In this document: positions 41,433 through 50,708 of the stretch, in pieces
How positions within the stretch are numbered: position 1 is the stretch's first letter
Layout: each line of letters opens with the position of its first letter
Assembly: GCF_001411475.1 (NCBI RefSeq)
Contig: NZ_LLWH01000176.1
Coordinates: forward strand, 1 to 64,000
DNA from: Pseudomonas endophytica
GTDB taxonomy: Bacteria > Pseudomonadota > Gammaproteobacteria > Pseudomonadales > Pseudomonadaceae
DNA length: 64,000 nucleotides
Direction of reading: 5' to 3'
Position numbers and translations under genes: made by a program
The notes under the pieces: model-generated
Told to the model about the DNA's origin: nothing
Seen by the model: only the letters and a program-made list of their open reading frames with translations
Databases searched by the model: none

Positions 41433-42590
41433 TTATTTCGTCGGGTGCGCCGGCTGTTCCTGCTGCGGCCGCAGGCCGACTTCGGCGGTGAGTTTAAGCT
41501 CTTTACCGTTGCGCAATACCTTGATCGCCACCTTGTCTGAAGGTTTGATTCTGGCGACTTGGTTCATTGAGCGACGACCATCATTGGCGGGCTCGCCGTC
41601 AATGCTCAAGATCACATCGCCTAATTGCATGCCAGCTTTCTGCGCGGGGCCGTCACGGAAAATTCCCGCCACAACAACCCCAGGGCGTCCGTTCATACCA
41701 AACGACTCTGCCAGATCCGGGGTCAGTGACTGAACCTCAATCCCCAGCCAGCCACGAATTACTTGGCCGTGTTCGATAATCGACTTCATGACTTCCATTG
41801 CCAAGTTGATCGGGATTGCAAAGCCGATCCCTTGCGAGCCACCCGACTCAGAGAAGATCGCGGTGTTGATGCCGGTCAAATTGCCATTGGCATCCACCAG
41901 CGCACCGCCCGAGTTACCGGGGTTGATCGCAGCATCCGTCTGGATAAAGTCTTCGTAGTTATTCAGACCTAACTGGTTGCGGCCTGTGGCGCTAATGATG
42001 CCCATGGTGGTGGTTTGACCCACGCCAAACGGGTTACCAATCGCCAGAGCGATGTCGCCGATGCGCAGCGCATCAGACCGGCCAATGGTGATTGAGGGCA
42101 GGTTTTTCAGGTCGATCTTGAGCACGGCCAAGTCAGTTTCAGGGTCGCTGCCGATCATTCGGGCTAATGTTTCCCGACCATCCTTGAGCGCTACGACAAT
42201 TTGGTCAGCGCCTGCCACGACGTGGTTATTGGTCAGCAAATAGCCTTCAGGGCTCATGATCACGGCGGAACCCAAACTGGATTCCATGCGTTTTTGTTTC
42301 GGTGCGTTGTTGCCGAAAAAACGTCGGAATTGCGGGTCTTCAAACAACGGGGTGGCGTTTTTGTTCACCACTTTGGTGGTGTAAAGGTTCGCGACAGCGG
42401 GCGCTGCGCGGGTAACGGCGTCGGCATAAGTCACAGGGCCTTGTTGCACATAGTTTGTGCGCGGGGCTTGCTGCAGATTAACGTCCAGACTCGGCAGGCC
42501 AACCCACTCTGGATAACGCTGAATAATTAACAAAGCGATAAGTACGCCAGCCAGCAGTGGCCAGCCAAAAAAACGCAAAGCCTTGAACAT
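41433..42590 (-). CDS. algW: Site-1 serine protease AlgW (DegS family)
   Basis: AlgW (385 residues) is the membrane-anchored periplasmic protease that cuts MucA when outer-membrane or MucE-like signals bind its PDZ domain, freeing sigma factor AlgU. One N-terminal anchor (FFGWPLLAGVLIALLIIQ) precedes the trypsin-like domain with H123 (TNNHVV), D153 (ETDLAVLK) and S227 (NPGNSGGAL), then one PDZ domain. The residue number S227 fits known AlgW if translation starts at 42590 (MFKALRFFGW), which has AGGA 9 bases before it; in-frame ATGs at 42620 and 42626 are less likely. Confidence 0.94.
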   Translation of the reverse strand: MFKALRFFGWPLLAGVLIALLIIQRYPEWVGLPSLDVNLQQAPRTNYVQQGPVTYADAVTRAAPAVANLYTTKVVNKNATPLFEDPQFRRFFGNNAPKQKRMESSLGSAVIMSPEGYLLTNNHVVAGADQIVVALKDGRETLARMIGSDPETDLAVLKIDLKNLPSITIGRSDALRIGDIALAIGNPFGVGQTTTMGIISATGRNQLGLNNYEDFIQTDAAINPGNSGGALVDANGNLTGINTAIFSESGGSQGIGFAIPINLAMEVMKSIIEHGQVIRGWLGIEVQSLTPDLAESFGMNGRPGVVVAGIFRDGPAQKAGMQLGDVILSIDGEPANDGRRSMNQVARIKPSDKVAIKVLRNGKELKLTAEVGLRPQQEQPAHPTK

Positions 42591-42692
42591 TGAACTTAAT
42601 CCTGAAGGTTGCAGAGCCATCTTCACGGCCCATAATGGCGGCCATTATACGAGTGCCTGAGCGCCTCTGAACGCTATATTTAGGAGTCTTTT

Positions 42693-43451
42693 ATGGCTGT
42701 TGCCTTAAGCACGCTGGTAGAAGAAGCGAATCGTTACCTGAACAGCGCTGCGATCAGCGATTACTGCCCCAATGGTTTGCAAGTTGAAGGGCGGCCGCAA
42801 GTGCTGCGTATCGTCAGCGGCGTAACCGCCAGCCAAGCGTTGCTGGACGCCGCTGTCGAGGTCGAGGCCGACTTGGTGTTGGTGCATCACGGCTACTTTT
42901 GGAAGGGTGAAGACCCTTGCGTGACGGGCATGAAACAGCGCCGCCTGAAAACCTTGCTCAAACACGATATCAGCTTGCTGGCCTATCACTTACCACTCGA
43001 TTTACACCCTGATGTGGGCAATAACGTGCAATTGGCGCGGCAATTGGAAATCACCGTTGAGGGCCCACTGGACCCAGCCAACAGCAAAGTGGTGGGTTTG
43101 GTGGGGTCATTGGCCGAACCGATGACCCCACGTGATTTTGCCCGCCGTGTTCAAGAGGCGCTAGGGCGGGAGCCATTGCTGATTGAAGGCAGCGAAATGA
43201 TCCGTCGTGTGGGCTGGTGTACCGGCGGAGGCCAAGGTTACATCGACCAAGCCGTGCTAGCGGGCGTTGATCTGTACTTGAGTGGCGAAGCTTCTGAGCA
43301 AACCTTCCACAGCGCACGGGAAAACAACATCAGCTTTATCGCTGCTGGCCATCACGCCACTGAGCGTTATGGCGTTCAAGCGCTCGGCGACTACTTGGCA
43401 CGGCGCTTTGCGCTTGAACACTTGTTCATTGACTGCCCCAATCCGATTTAA
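42693..43451 (+). CDS. Nif3-like dinuclear metal centre protein (YbgI family)
   Basis: The 252-residue protein belongs to the NIF3/YbgI family, hexameric rings with a dinuclear metal site. Metal-binding parts are seen as LVLVHHGYFWKG, LLAYHLPLDLHPDVGNN and AAGHHATERYGV. Its cellular role is not settled (a GTP cyclohydrolase-like activity has been proposed for the family). It is divergent from algW over about 100 bases, the usual arrangement in Pseudomonas, and 146 bases ahead of cysD. Confidence 0.9.
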   Translation: MAVALSTLVEEANRYLNSAAISDYCPNGLQVEGRPQVLRIVSGVTASQALLDAAVEVEADLVLVHHGYFWKGEDPCVTGMKQRRLKTLLKHDISLLAYHLPLDLHPDVGNNVQLARQLEITVEGPLDPANSKVVGLVGSLAEPMTPRDFARRVQEALGREPLLIEGSEMIRRVGWCTGGGQGYIDQAVLAGVDLYLSGEASEQTFHSARENNISFIAAGHHATERYGVQALGDYLARRFALEHLFIDCPNPI

Positions 43452-43597
43452 ACAACCGACAACAGGCCAAACCTGGCGTTCTATTCTTAGATCGTTTAGG
43501 TCTACTTGGCGTCCTCAATAGAAGAGAGTGCTGTGCTAGCATTCGCCCTTCGAACACGGCCCGCAGGCCGTTAATAAGATAGCTTTCGTGAGTAGCC

Positions 43598-44515
43598 ATG
43601 GTCGACAAACTGACGCACCTGAAACAGTTGGAGGCGGAAAGCATCCATATCATTCGTGAGGTGGCCGCCGAGTTCGATAACCCGGTGATGCTGTACTCCA
43701 TTGGTAAAGATTCCGCCGTAATGCTGCACCTTGCTCGCAAGGCATTTTTCCCAGGCAAGCTCCCGTTTCCGGTGATGCATGTCGATACCCAGTGGAAGTT
43801 CCAAGAGATGTACCGCTTCCGCGACAAAATGGTCGCCGAGTTGGGACTGGACCTGATCACTCACGTAAACCCGGATGGCGTGGCACAGGGCATCAACCCG
43901 TTCACCCACGGTAGTGCTAAACATACCGACATCATGAAAACCGAGGGCCTGAAGCAGGCTCTGGATAAGCACGGCTTTGATGCCGCCTTCGGTGGCGCGC
44001 GCCGTGACGAGGAGAAATCCCGTGCCAAAGAGCGCGTGTACTCCTTCCGCGACAGCAAGCACCGCTGGGACCCTAAAAACCAACGCCCTGAGTTGTGGAA
44101 TGTCTACAACGGCAACGTCAACAAGGGCGAGTCGATTCGCGTATTCCCGTTGTCCAACTGGACCGAACTCGATATCTGGCAGTACATCTATTTAGAAGGC
44201 ATCCCGATTGTGCCGCTGTACTTCGCGGCTGAGCGCGACGTCATCGAGAAGAACGGCACATTGATCATGATCGACGACGATCGGATCCTTGAGCACCTCT
44301 CTGACGAAGACAAGGCTCGCATCGTCAAGAAAAAGGTCCGTTTCCGTACCTTAGGTTGCTACCCGCTGACCGGCGCGGTGGAGTCCGAGGCTGAAACCCT
44401 GACCGACATCATCCAGGAAATGCTCCTGACGCGAACTTCCGAGCGCCAAGGCCGAGTCATCGACCACGATGGTGCAGGCTCGATGGAAGATAAAAAACGT
44501 CAAGGTTATTTCTAA
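43598..44515 (+). CDS. cysD: Sulfate adenylyltransferase small subunit
   Basis: CysD (305 residues) is the catalytic subunit of ATP sulfurylase, forming APS from sulfate and ATP. Its PP-loop is [15 protein letters not shown], and [15 protein letters not shown] completes the active site. The start [15 protein letters not shown] and the length are normal. The cysNC gene follows after 9 bases containing AAGGGG. Confidence 0.97.
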   Translation: MVDKLTHLKQLEAESIHIIREVAAEFDNPVMLYSIGKDSAVMLHLARKAFFPGKLPFPVMHVDTQWKFQEMYRFRDKMVAELGLDLITHVNPDGVAQGINPFTHGSAKHTDIMKTEGLKQALDKHGFDAAFGGARRDEEKSRAKERVYSFRDSKHRWDPKNQRPELWNVYNGNVNKGESIRVFPLSNWTELDIWQYIYLEGIPIVPLYFAAERDVIEKNGTLIMIDDDRILEHLSDEDKARIVKKKVRFRTLGCYPLTGAVESEAETLTDIIQEMLLTRTSERQGRVIDHDGAGSMEDKKRQGYF

Positions 44516-44524
44516 GGGGTTGTC

Positions 44525-46423
44525 ATGTCGCACGTATCTGATTTGATCAGCGAGGACATCCTCGCCTACCTGGGCCAGCACGAGCGCAAAGAGATGTTGC
44601 GCTTTCTGACCTGCGGCAACGTCGATGACGGCAAGAGCACCCTGATCGGGCGCCTGCTGCACGACTCTAAGATGATCTACGAAGACCATCTGGAAGCCAT
44701 TACCCGTGACTCGAAAAAGAGCGGCACCACAGGCGATGACATCGACCTGGCACTGCTGGTAGATGGCCTGCAAGCTGAACGCGAGCAAGGCATCACCATT
44801 GACGTAGCCTACCGCTACTTCTCTACGGCCAAGCGCAAATTCATCATTGCCGATACCCCAGGCCACGAGCAGTACACCCGCAACATGGCCACCGGTGCGT
44901 CTACTTGTGACTTGGCGATCATTTTGGTGGATGCTCGCTACGGCGTGCAGACCCAAACCCGTCGCCACAGCTTTATTGCATCGTTGCTGGGCATCAAACA
45001 CATCGTTGTGGCCATCAATAAGATGGACCTCAAGGACTTCGATGAAGGTGTGTTCGAGTCGATCAAGGCCGACTACCTGAAGTTTGCAGAAGGCTTGAAA
45101 ATGAAGCCTACCAGCCTGCATTTCGTGCCGATGTCTGCCCTTAAAGGCGACAACGTGGTGAACAAGTCCGAGCGTTCGCCGTGGTACACCGGCCAATCGC
45201 TGATGGAAATCTTGGAAACCGTTGAAGTTGCCGCTGACCGCAACCTCACCGATTTGCGCTTCCCGGTGCAATACGTAAACCGTCCAAACCTGAACTTCCG
45301 TGGTTTCGCCGGTACTTTGGCGAGCGGCGTTGTGCATAAGGGCGACGAGGTTGTTGTGCTGCCGTCAGGTAAAAGCAGCCGCGTTAAATCCATCGTTACC
45401 TTTGAAGGTGAACTGGAACACGCGGGGCCTGGGCAGGCGATCACGCTGACCATGGAAGATGAGATTGATATCTCCCGCGGTGACTTGTTGGTGCATGCCG
45501 ACAACGTGCCACAGGTGACAGACAGCTTCGAAGCCATGTTGGTATGGATGGCTGAAGAGCCGATGCTGCCGGGCAAGAAGTACGACATCAAGCGTGCGAC
45601 CAGCTATGTTCCGGGGTCGGTGGCCAGCATCGTCAATAAAGTTGATGTGAACACCCTTGAAGAGGGCCCGGCGAGCGTGTTGCAGCTGAACGAGATCGGT
45701 AAGGTCAAGATCAGCCTCGACGCCCCGATTGCGCTGGACGGTTACGACAGCAACCGCACTACCGGTTCGTTCATCATCATCGACCGCTTGACCAACGGCA
45801 CCGTTGGCGCGGGCATGATCATCGCCTCGCCGGTCAGCCACGGCACCGCGACGCATCATGGCGACTTGGCGCACGTGACCACTGATGAGCGCGCCCAACG
45901 GTTTGGCCAGCAACCCGCGACCGTATTGTTCAGCGGCTTATCGGGTGCCGGGAAAAGCACCTTGGCTTACGCTGTTGAACGCAAACTGTTCGACATGGGG
46001 CGTGCAGTGTTTGTCTTGGATGGCCAAAACCTGCGCCATGACCTGAACAAAGGTCTGCCACAGGATCGCTCAGGCCGTACCGAGAACTGGCGTCGTGCCG
46101 CTCACGTGGCGCGTCAGTTTAACGAAGCTGGCTTGCTGACACTGGCAGCCTTTGTTGCTCCAGACGCCGAAGGTCGTGAACAGGCCAAGGCGCTGATCGG
46201 TGATGACCGCTTGCTGACGGTCTACGTCCAAGCGTCCCCAGCCGTATGCGCCGAGCGTGATCCGCAAGGTCTTTACGCGGCGGGTGGTGACAACATTCCG
46301 GGCGAGTCCTTCCCGTACGACGTGCCATTGAATGCTGACCTAGTAGTCGACACACAAGCTGTCACCGTGGAAGAAGGCGTTAAGTTAGTGCTGGATCTAT
46401 TGCGTCAACGCGGCGCGATTTAA
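44525..46423 (+). CDS. cysNC: Fused sulfate adenylyltransferase GTPase / APS kinase
   Basis: This 632-residue bifunctional protein has an EF-Tu-like GTPase part ([45 protein letters not shown]) that drives CysD, and from about residue 450 an APS kinase part with the P-loop [14 protein letters not shown] near residue 471 that makes PAPS. The fusion of CysN and CysC is usual in Pseudomonas. With cysD it activates sulfate for cysteine synthesis. A REP element follows the stop. Confidence 0.97.
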   Translation: MSHVSDLISEDILAYLGQHERKEMLRFLTCGNVDDGKSTLIGRLLHDSKMIYEDHLEAITRDSKKSGTTGDDIDLALLVDGLQAEREQGITIDVAYRYFSTAKRKFIIADTPGHEQYTRNMATGASTCDLAIILVDARYGVQTQTRRHSFIASLLGIKHIVVAINKMDLKDFDEGVFESIKADYLKFAEGLKMKPTSLHFVPMSALKGDNVVNKSERSPWYTGQSLMEILETVEVAADRNLTDLRFPVQYVNRPNLNFRGFAGTLASGVVHKGDEVVVLPSGKSSRVKSIVTFEGELEHAGPGQAITLTMEDEIDISRGDLLVHADNVPQVTDSFEAMLVWMAEEPMLPGKKYDIKRATSYVPGSVASIVNKVDVNTLEEGPASVLQLNEIGKVKISLDAPIALDGYDSNRTTGSFIIIDRLTNGTVGAGMIIASPVSHGTATHHGDLAHVTTDERAQRFGQQPATVLFSGLSGAGKSTLAYAVERKLFDMGRAVFVLDGQNLRHDLNKGLPQDRSGRTENWRRAAHVARQFNEAGLLTLAAFVAPDAEGREQAKALIGDDRLLTVYVQASPAVCAERDPQGLYAAGGDNIPGESFPYDVPLNADLVVDTQAVTVEEGVKLVLDLLRQRGAI

Positions 46424-46444
46424 CAGGCTAGCGGCAAGCTTTGG

Positions 46445-46492
46445 CCCCGTAGGCTGCGATCTTTTGATTTTAAAAGGCCGCAGCCTGCGGGG
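46445..46492. repeat. REP-type hairpin between convergent genes
   Basis: CCCCGTAGGCTGCG (46445-46458) pairs with CGCAGCCTGCGGGG (46479-46492) with one mismatch, with an inner CTTTT/AAAAG pair. It sits between the converging cysNC and acyltransferase genes. Confidence 0.78.
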
Positions 46493-46501
46493 TTTGTTGT
46501 A

Positions 46502-47404
46502 TCAGGCTTTGGGGTATTCCCTATGCAGCTCGCCCAATAACCGATCTTTGTCTTCCCACATCTGGTTGATCCAGCCCTGAAATGCCAATTTGTATTCAGC
46601 GTCTTGGTCGTAGTTCTTGCCGATGAATGCCGCCGGAATGTCCAGCTCTTCAAAGACCACAACCACTTCGCGCACATTGCCACACAGCAAGTCCCAATAA
46701 CCGGGACGACCGTCAGGGTAGTGAATCGTCACGTTAACGATGGATTTTAACTGCTCGCCCATCGCGTCCAGTACAAAGGCAATGCCCCCAGCTTTAGGTT
46801 TGAGCAGGTAGCGCAACGGTGAGTTTTGCTGGGCATGCTTGGCCTCAGTGAAGCGTGTGCCTTCGACAAAGTTAAAAATACCCACTGGCTGGTTTTTAAA
46901 CTTGGCGCAGGTTTTACGCGTGGTCGCCAAGTCGGCGCCTTTCTTTTCCGGGTGTTTGGCCAGATACGCCTTGGAATAGCGCTTCATAAACGGGAAGCCC
47001 AACGCCCACCACGCCAAGCCAATCACCGGTACCCAGATCAGTTCCTGCTTGAGGAAGAACTTAAGCGGGCGGATACGTTTGTTGAGCACGTATTGCAGCA
47101 CCATGATGTCAACCCAGCTTTGGTGATTGCTGGTCACCAAATACGAGTGTTCATAATCCAGCCCTTCGAGGCCCACGATGTGCCAACGGGTCTTACGCAG
47201 CAGATCCATCCAGCGCTTGTTGTTACTGACCCAGGCTTCATGGATGTGCCGCATTAACTCATCGGTAATACGTTGCGCCGCCGCAAATGGCAGGCAGAGC
47301 TTAAAGATTGCGACGACGAACAACGGCGTGCAACACACGATGGTGTTGATTGCTAATAACAATGAAGCAATAACGCCGCGTAATGGCGCAGGTAGAGAAT
47401 CCAT
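46502..47404 (-). CDS. Lysophospholipid acyltransferase-family protein (YihG-like)
   Basis: The 300-residue membrane protein has the PlsC-type acyltransferase motif HX4D at H94-D99 in TSNHQSWVDIMVL, followed by FVEGTRFTEAKH and an N-terminal membrane region. It resembles YihG/YcfA-type 1-acylglycerol-3-phosphate acyltransferases that vary phospholipid acyl chains. Its stop and the start of pta are adjacent (pta ends one base upstream on the same strand), so it may be co-transcribed with pta. The acyl donor and acceptor are inferred only from family. Confidence 0.87.
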   Translation of the reverse strand: MDSLPAPLRGVIASLLLAINTIVCCTPLFVVAIFKLCLPFAAAQRITDELMRHIHEAWVSNNKRWMDLLRKTRWHIVGLEGLDYEHSYLVTSNHQSWVDIMVLQYVLNKRIRPLKFFLKQELIWVPVIGLAWWALGFPFMKRYSKAYLAKHPEKKGADLATTRKTCAKFKNQPVGIFNFVEGTRFTEAKHAQQNSPLRYLLKPKAGGIAFVLDAMGEQLKSIVNVTIHYPDGRPGYWDLLCGNVREVVVVFEELDIPAAFIGKNYDQDAEYKLAFQGWINQMWEDKDRLLGELHREYPKA

Positions 47405-49504
47405 TTACACATCCTTAGGTCGGTTGGCGGCTTGAATTGCCGTTAGGGCAATGGTGTAGACGATGTCGTCCACTTGCGCTCCACGCGGCAGATCATTTAC
47501 CGGTTTACGTAAGCCTTGCAGCATTGGGCCTAGGCTCACGCAGTCGGCGCTGCGTTGCACGGCCTTGTGCGTGGTATTGCCGGTGTTCAAGTCCGGGAAA
47601 ACAAATACTGTGGCGCGACCCGCGACCTGACTGTTGGGGGCAAGTTGACGTGCCACCACCTCGTTAGCCGCGGCGTCATATTGCAAGGGGCCGTCGATCA
47701 GCAATGAGCGCTGAGTCTCCTGCGCCATTAACGTGGCTTCACGGACTTTCTCGACTTCTTCGCCGCTGGCCGATTCACCACTGGAATAGCTGATCATCGC
47801 TACGCGTGGAATGATGCCAAACGCAGCGGCCGAGTCAGCGCTTTGCAGGGCAATTTCGGCCAGCTCAGCCGCAGACGGGTGCGGGTTCATCACGCAGTCG
47901 CCGTATACCAGCACCTGCTCAGGGAACAACATAAAGAATACGGATGACACCAAGGTGCAGCCTGGCGCGGTCTTGATGAGCTGTAGGGCAGGGCGGATGG
48001 TGTTTGCGGTGGAGTGGATGACCCCGGAAACCAATCCATCGACTTCATCCAGCGCCAGCATCATGGTGCCAATCACAACCGTGTCTTCGAGTTGCTGCTC
48101 GGCCATCGGGGCATTGATACTTTTAGTTTTACGCAGGGCCACCATCGGCTCTACGTAGCGGCTACGAATCATATCTGGGTCGAGAATTTCCAGCCCCGGC
48201 GGCAGTTCAAAACCATGTGCTTTGGCCACTGCGTGAACGTCCTCGGGTTTGGCCAGCAGCACACAACGAGCAATACCGCGTGCCTGACATATAGCGGCCG
48301 CTTGCACGGTTAAAGGCTCGCTGCCTTCGGGCAAAACGATGCGTTTATTGGCGTGCTGGGCGCGCTGGATTAATTGATAGCGGAACACCGCAGGCGTGAG
48401 GCGCATTTCCCGTGGTGTACCGCAGCGCTGATGCAGCCAGTGAGCGTCGAGGTGGCTGGCGACAAAGTCGGTGATGATTTCCGCGCGCTCGCGGTCATCA
48501 ATCGGGATTTCTTTGTTGAGTTGATTGAGTTGGTTGGCAGTGTCGTACGACCCCGTGCTTACCGATAGCACGGGTAAGCCGGCTTGCAGTGCGCCCCGGC
48601 ATAACTCCATCAAGCGTGGATCGGGTTTTGTGTCGCTCGTCAACAACAAGCCAGCCAAGGGCACGCCGTTCATCGCAGCCAAGCTGACGGCCAAAATGAT
48701 GTCATCGCGGTCCCCCGGTGTAACGACCAAAACGCCAGGTTTGAGCAGTTGCAGGGTGTTGAGAACCGTACGGGCGCACAGAATGATCTTCGCCATGCGC
48801 CGGGTTTCATAGTCGCCGGCGTTCAGCACCTGAGCTCCGAGCAACTCGGCCACATCGCGGGTGCGCGGGGCGTTGAGTTCGGGTTGGTACGGTATGCAGC
48901 CCAGCAGCTTGAAGTCTCCAGTACGCAGTAACGGTGAGTGTTCCTTTAGGCGAGCAGAGAACACTTCCATGCTCTCATCGGTTTTTACTTTATTGAGGAT
49001 CACGCCAAGTACTTTCGGGTCTTTCGGGCCGCCAAACAGTTGCGCTTGTAGCTCGACTCGGCCCGAAAGCTCGGTCAGTACTTCGTTTTCAGGGGCTGAT
49101 ACCAGAATCACTTCGGCATCCAAGCTCTTGGCCAGATGCAAATTGACACGAGCCGCGTAACTGGCGGTGCGCGTGGGCACCATGCCCTCAACGATTAATA
49201 CGTCTTTGTCAATGGCGGCTTCTTGATAGAGGCTGATGATTTCTTCTAGCAGCTCATCCAACTGACCATCACCGAGCATGCGCTCGACATGAGCCAGGCC
49301 CAAGGGTTGTGGTGGTTTTAGGCCGTGAGTGCGAGCTACCAGTTCGGTTGAGCGCTCTGGGCCTGTGTCGCCAGGATGCGGCTGGGCAATGGGCTTGAAA
49401 AAGCCGACTTTCAAGCCAGCACGCTCCAAAGTACGAACTAGACCGAGGCTAATTGAGGTCAGACCCACCCCAAAATCAGTAGGGGCGATAAAAAAAGTTT
49501 GCAT
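47405..49504 (-). CDS. pta: Phosphate acetyltransferase
   Basis: Pta (699 residues) interconverts acetyl-CoA and acetyl phosphate. It is the long form: an N-terminal P-loop/DRTGG regulatory part (MQTFFIAPTDFGVGLTSISL) and the C-terminal PTA_PTB catalytic domain (about residues 370-695, with GVIHSTANTIRPALQLI and SYSSGESASGEEVEKV). The partner acetate kinase gene is not in this window. It precedes the acyltransferase gene with no gap. Confidence 0.96.
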   Translation of the reverse strand: MQTFFIAPTDFGVGLTSISLGLVRTLERAGLKVGFFKPIAQPHPGDTGPERSTELVARTHGLKPPQPLGLAHVERMLGDGQLDELLEEIISLYQEAAIDKDVLIVEGMVPTRTASYAARVNLHLAKSLDAEVILVSAPENEVLTELSGRVELQAQLFGGPKDPKVLGVILNKVKTDESMEVFSARLKEHSPLLRTGDFKLLGCIPYQPELNAPRTRDVAELLGAQVLNAGDYETRRMAKIILCARTVLNTLQLLKPGVLVVTPGDRDDIILAVSLAAMNGVPLAGLLLTSDTKPDPRLMELCRGALQAGLPVLSVSTGSYDTANQLNQLNKEIPIDDRERAEIITDFVASHLDAHWLHQRCGTPREMRLTPAVFRYQLIQRAQHANKRIVLPEGSEPLTVQAAAICQARGIARCVLLAKPEDVHAVAKAHGFELPPGLEILDPDMIRSRYVEPMVALRKTKSINAPMAEQQLEDTVVIGTMMLALDEVDGLVSGVIHSTANTIRPALQLIKTAPGCTLVSSVFFMLFPEQVLVYGDCVMNPHPSAAELAEIALQSADSAAAFGIIPRVAMISYSSGESASGEEVEKVREATLMAQETQRSLLIDGPLQYDAAANEVVARQLAPNSQVAGRATVFVFPDLNTGNTTHKAVQRSADCVSLGPMLQGLRKPVNDLPRGAQVDDIVYTIALTAIQAANRPKDV

Positions 49505-49564
49505 GCGAGCTTCCTGAGGTAGCAGTGCAAAAGCAACGCTCGATAAACGAGTCGTGTGCTGGAA

Positions 49565-49780
49565 TCAATTGCCAAGGTTAACGCCATCGGCCCCTTGAGC
49601 ACACCAGCCACAACGAAAGGGCTGACCTATTTTTTTCTGCCGCTGGTTTGAATCAAGCACCCAAGGGCGTGATTGCCAAGGGGGCAGATGGCGCTGATGC
49701 TGCGAGTGGCCACATGAGAGTACAACGACCCAGTGTTGTTCTTCATCTTGACGCCAGCCAATGATTATTGAACTTTTCAA
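49565..49780 (-). CDS. Small DUF3565-like protein with Cys/His metal ligands
   Basis: The 71-residue reading has the core GWRQDEEQHWVVVLSCGHSQ and FRCGWCAQGA, with CGH and CxxC spaced like a zinc site. I recognise it as a DUF3565-type protein, a family of unknown function found near fkpB/slyD in Pseudomonas. No ATG occurs close to the conserved part: the TTG at 49780 with AACGGA just upstream is the best start; the in-frame ATA/ATC/ATT codons that follow are alternatives. A longer frame to 49939 runs through the fkpB promoter region. Confidence 0.72.
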   Translation of the reverse strand: MKSSIIIGWRQDEEQHWVVVLSCGHSQHQRHLPPWQSRPWVLDSNQRQKKIGQPFRCGWCAQGADGVNLGN

Positions 49781-49871
49781 AGTTATCCGTTGGTCTTGGT
49801 TGTGTTCGCTTTCGAGCGAATGCTTGGTTAAACTTGCGAACTCATTATTTTTTTGCAAAAGGTCTCGCCCC

Positions 49872-50357
49872 ATGACGATCGCCGCCAACAAGGCTGTCTC
49901 CATCGAATATACCCTCACCAACGACGCGGGCGAGGTCATCGACAGCTCTGCCGGCGGCGCTCCGCTGGTTTACCTGCAAGGCGCAGGCAACATCATTCCC
50001 GGCTTGGAAAAGGCCCTCGAAGGCAAGGCTGTTGGTGACGAACTCAAGGTTACCGTAGAGCCACAAGACGCGTATGGCGAATACTCGGCAGAACTGGTCA
50101 GCACTTTGAGCAGCAGCATGTTCGAAGGCGTTGACCAACTGGAAGTCGGCATGCAGTTCCACGCTTCCGCGCCGGACGGCCAAATGCAAATCGTGACCAT
50201 CCGTGATCTGGACGGCGACGACGTAACCGTTGATGGCAACCATCCTCTGGCTGGCCAGCGCCTGACCTTCGAGGTCAAAGTTGTTGATGTACGTGACGCG
50301 AGCGAAGAAGAAGTTGCTCACGGCCACGTTCACGGTGAAGGCGGTCATCAGCACTAA
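49872..50357 (+). CDS. FKBP-type peptidyl-prolyl isomerase (SlyD-like)
   Basis: This 161-residue SlyD-type isomerase begins MTIAANKAVSIEYTLTNDAG, has the FKBP core VYLQGAGNIIPGLEKALEG with an insert-in-flap domain (about residues 70-125), and ends in a histidine-rich tail HGHVHGEGGHQH that may bind nickel or zinc. The start at 49872 follows AAAGG; a longer frame from 49761 is not family-like. It diverges from the DUF3565 gene and is followed by a clear terminator. Confidence 0.93.
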   Translation: MTIAANKAVSIEYTLTNDAGEVIDSSAGGAPLVYLQGAGNIIPGLEKALEGKAVGDELKVTVEPQDAYGEYSAELVSTLSSSMFEGVDQLEVGMQFHASAPDGQMQIVTIRDLDGDDVTVDGNHPLAGQRLTFEVKVVDVRDASEEEVAHGHVHGEGGHQH

Positions 50358-50393
50358 TAGCTGCTGCTAAGCTCAGTCTTGAGCTAGCCAAGA

Positions 50394-50417
50394 AAAGGCG
50401 CCTACGGGCGCCTTTTT
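50394..50417 (+). terminator. Terminator after the FKBP gene
   Basis: AAAAGGCGCC (50394-50403) pairs with GGGCGCCTTTTT (from 50406) around a TAC loop with a T tract. Confidence 0.9.
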
Positions 50418-50479
50418 GTATTGTTGAAAAGGCGACAATCAGTATCTACAGCGATTGCATGTTGAAGTCCGTCATGAGT

Positions 50480-50568
50480 GCACAAACCTGCTTTTGGTAG
50501 GAACTGGCGCAGCCTGCGATCTTTTATCTTCTAGCTCAACCTCAAAAGATCGCAGCCTTCGGCAGCTC
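50480..50568. repeat. Duplicated REP-type block, copy 1
   Basis: The block begins GCACAAACCTGCTTTTGGTA and ends with GCAGCCTTCGGCAGCTC. It matches copy 2 except for one base gap and one substitution. Confidence 0.92.
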
Positions 50569-50618
50569 CTACAGTGACTCCTTTAGCAAGTCTTCGATCT
50601 GTTGATTTTCCCTTAAGC

Positions 50619-50708
50619 GCACAAACCTGCTTTTGGTAGGAACTGGCGCAGCCTGCGATCTTTTGATCTTCTAGCTCAACCTTAAAAGATCGCAGCCTTC
50701 GGCAGCTC
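50619..50708. repeat. Duplicated REP-type block, copy 2
   Basis: It is 139-140 bases after copy 1 and nearly identical. Its last base touches the TAA of the glycosyltransferase gene at 50709, so it may function as part of that gene's 3' end. Confidence 0.92.

Larger units (their letters stand above)
50418..50708. other. Gap with a tandem duplicated REP-type block
   Basis: The 291 bases between the FKBP terminator and the glycosyltransferase stop contain no credible gene. They hold two nearly identical copies of an 89-90 base block listed separately, with a 50-base spacer. Confidence 0.85.

Noticed and set aside
44351..45337. A 328-codon frame antisense to cysD/cysNC
   Set aside because: It spans two real genes on the other strand and has no ribosome site or motif.
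50358..50708. Direct repeats considered as a CRISPR array or transposon ends
   Set aside because: There are only two copies of about 90 bases with internal palindromes and no spacer series; they are duplicated REP elements.
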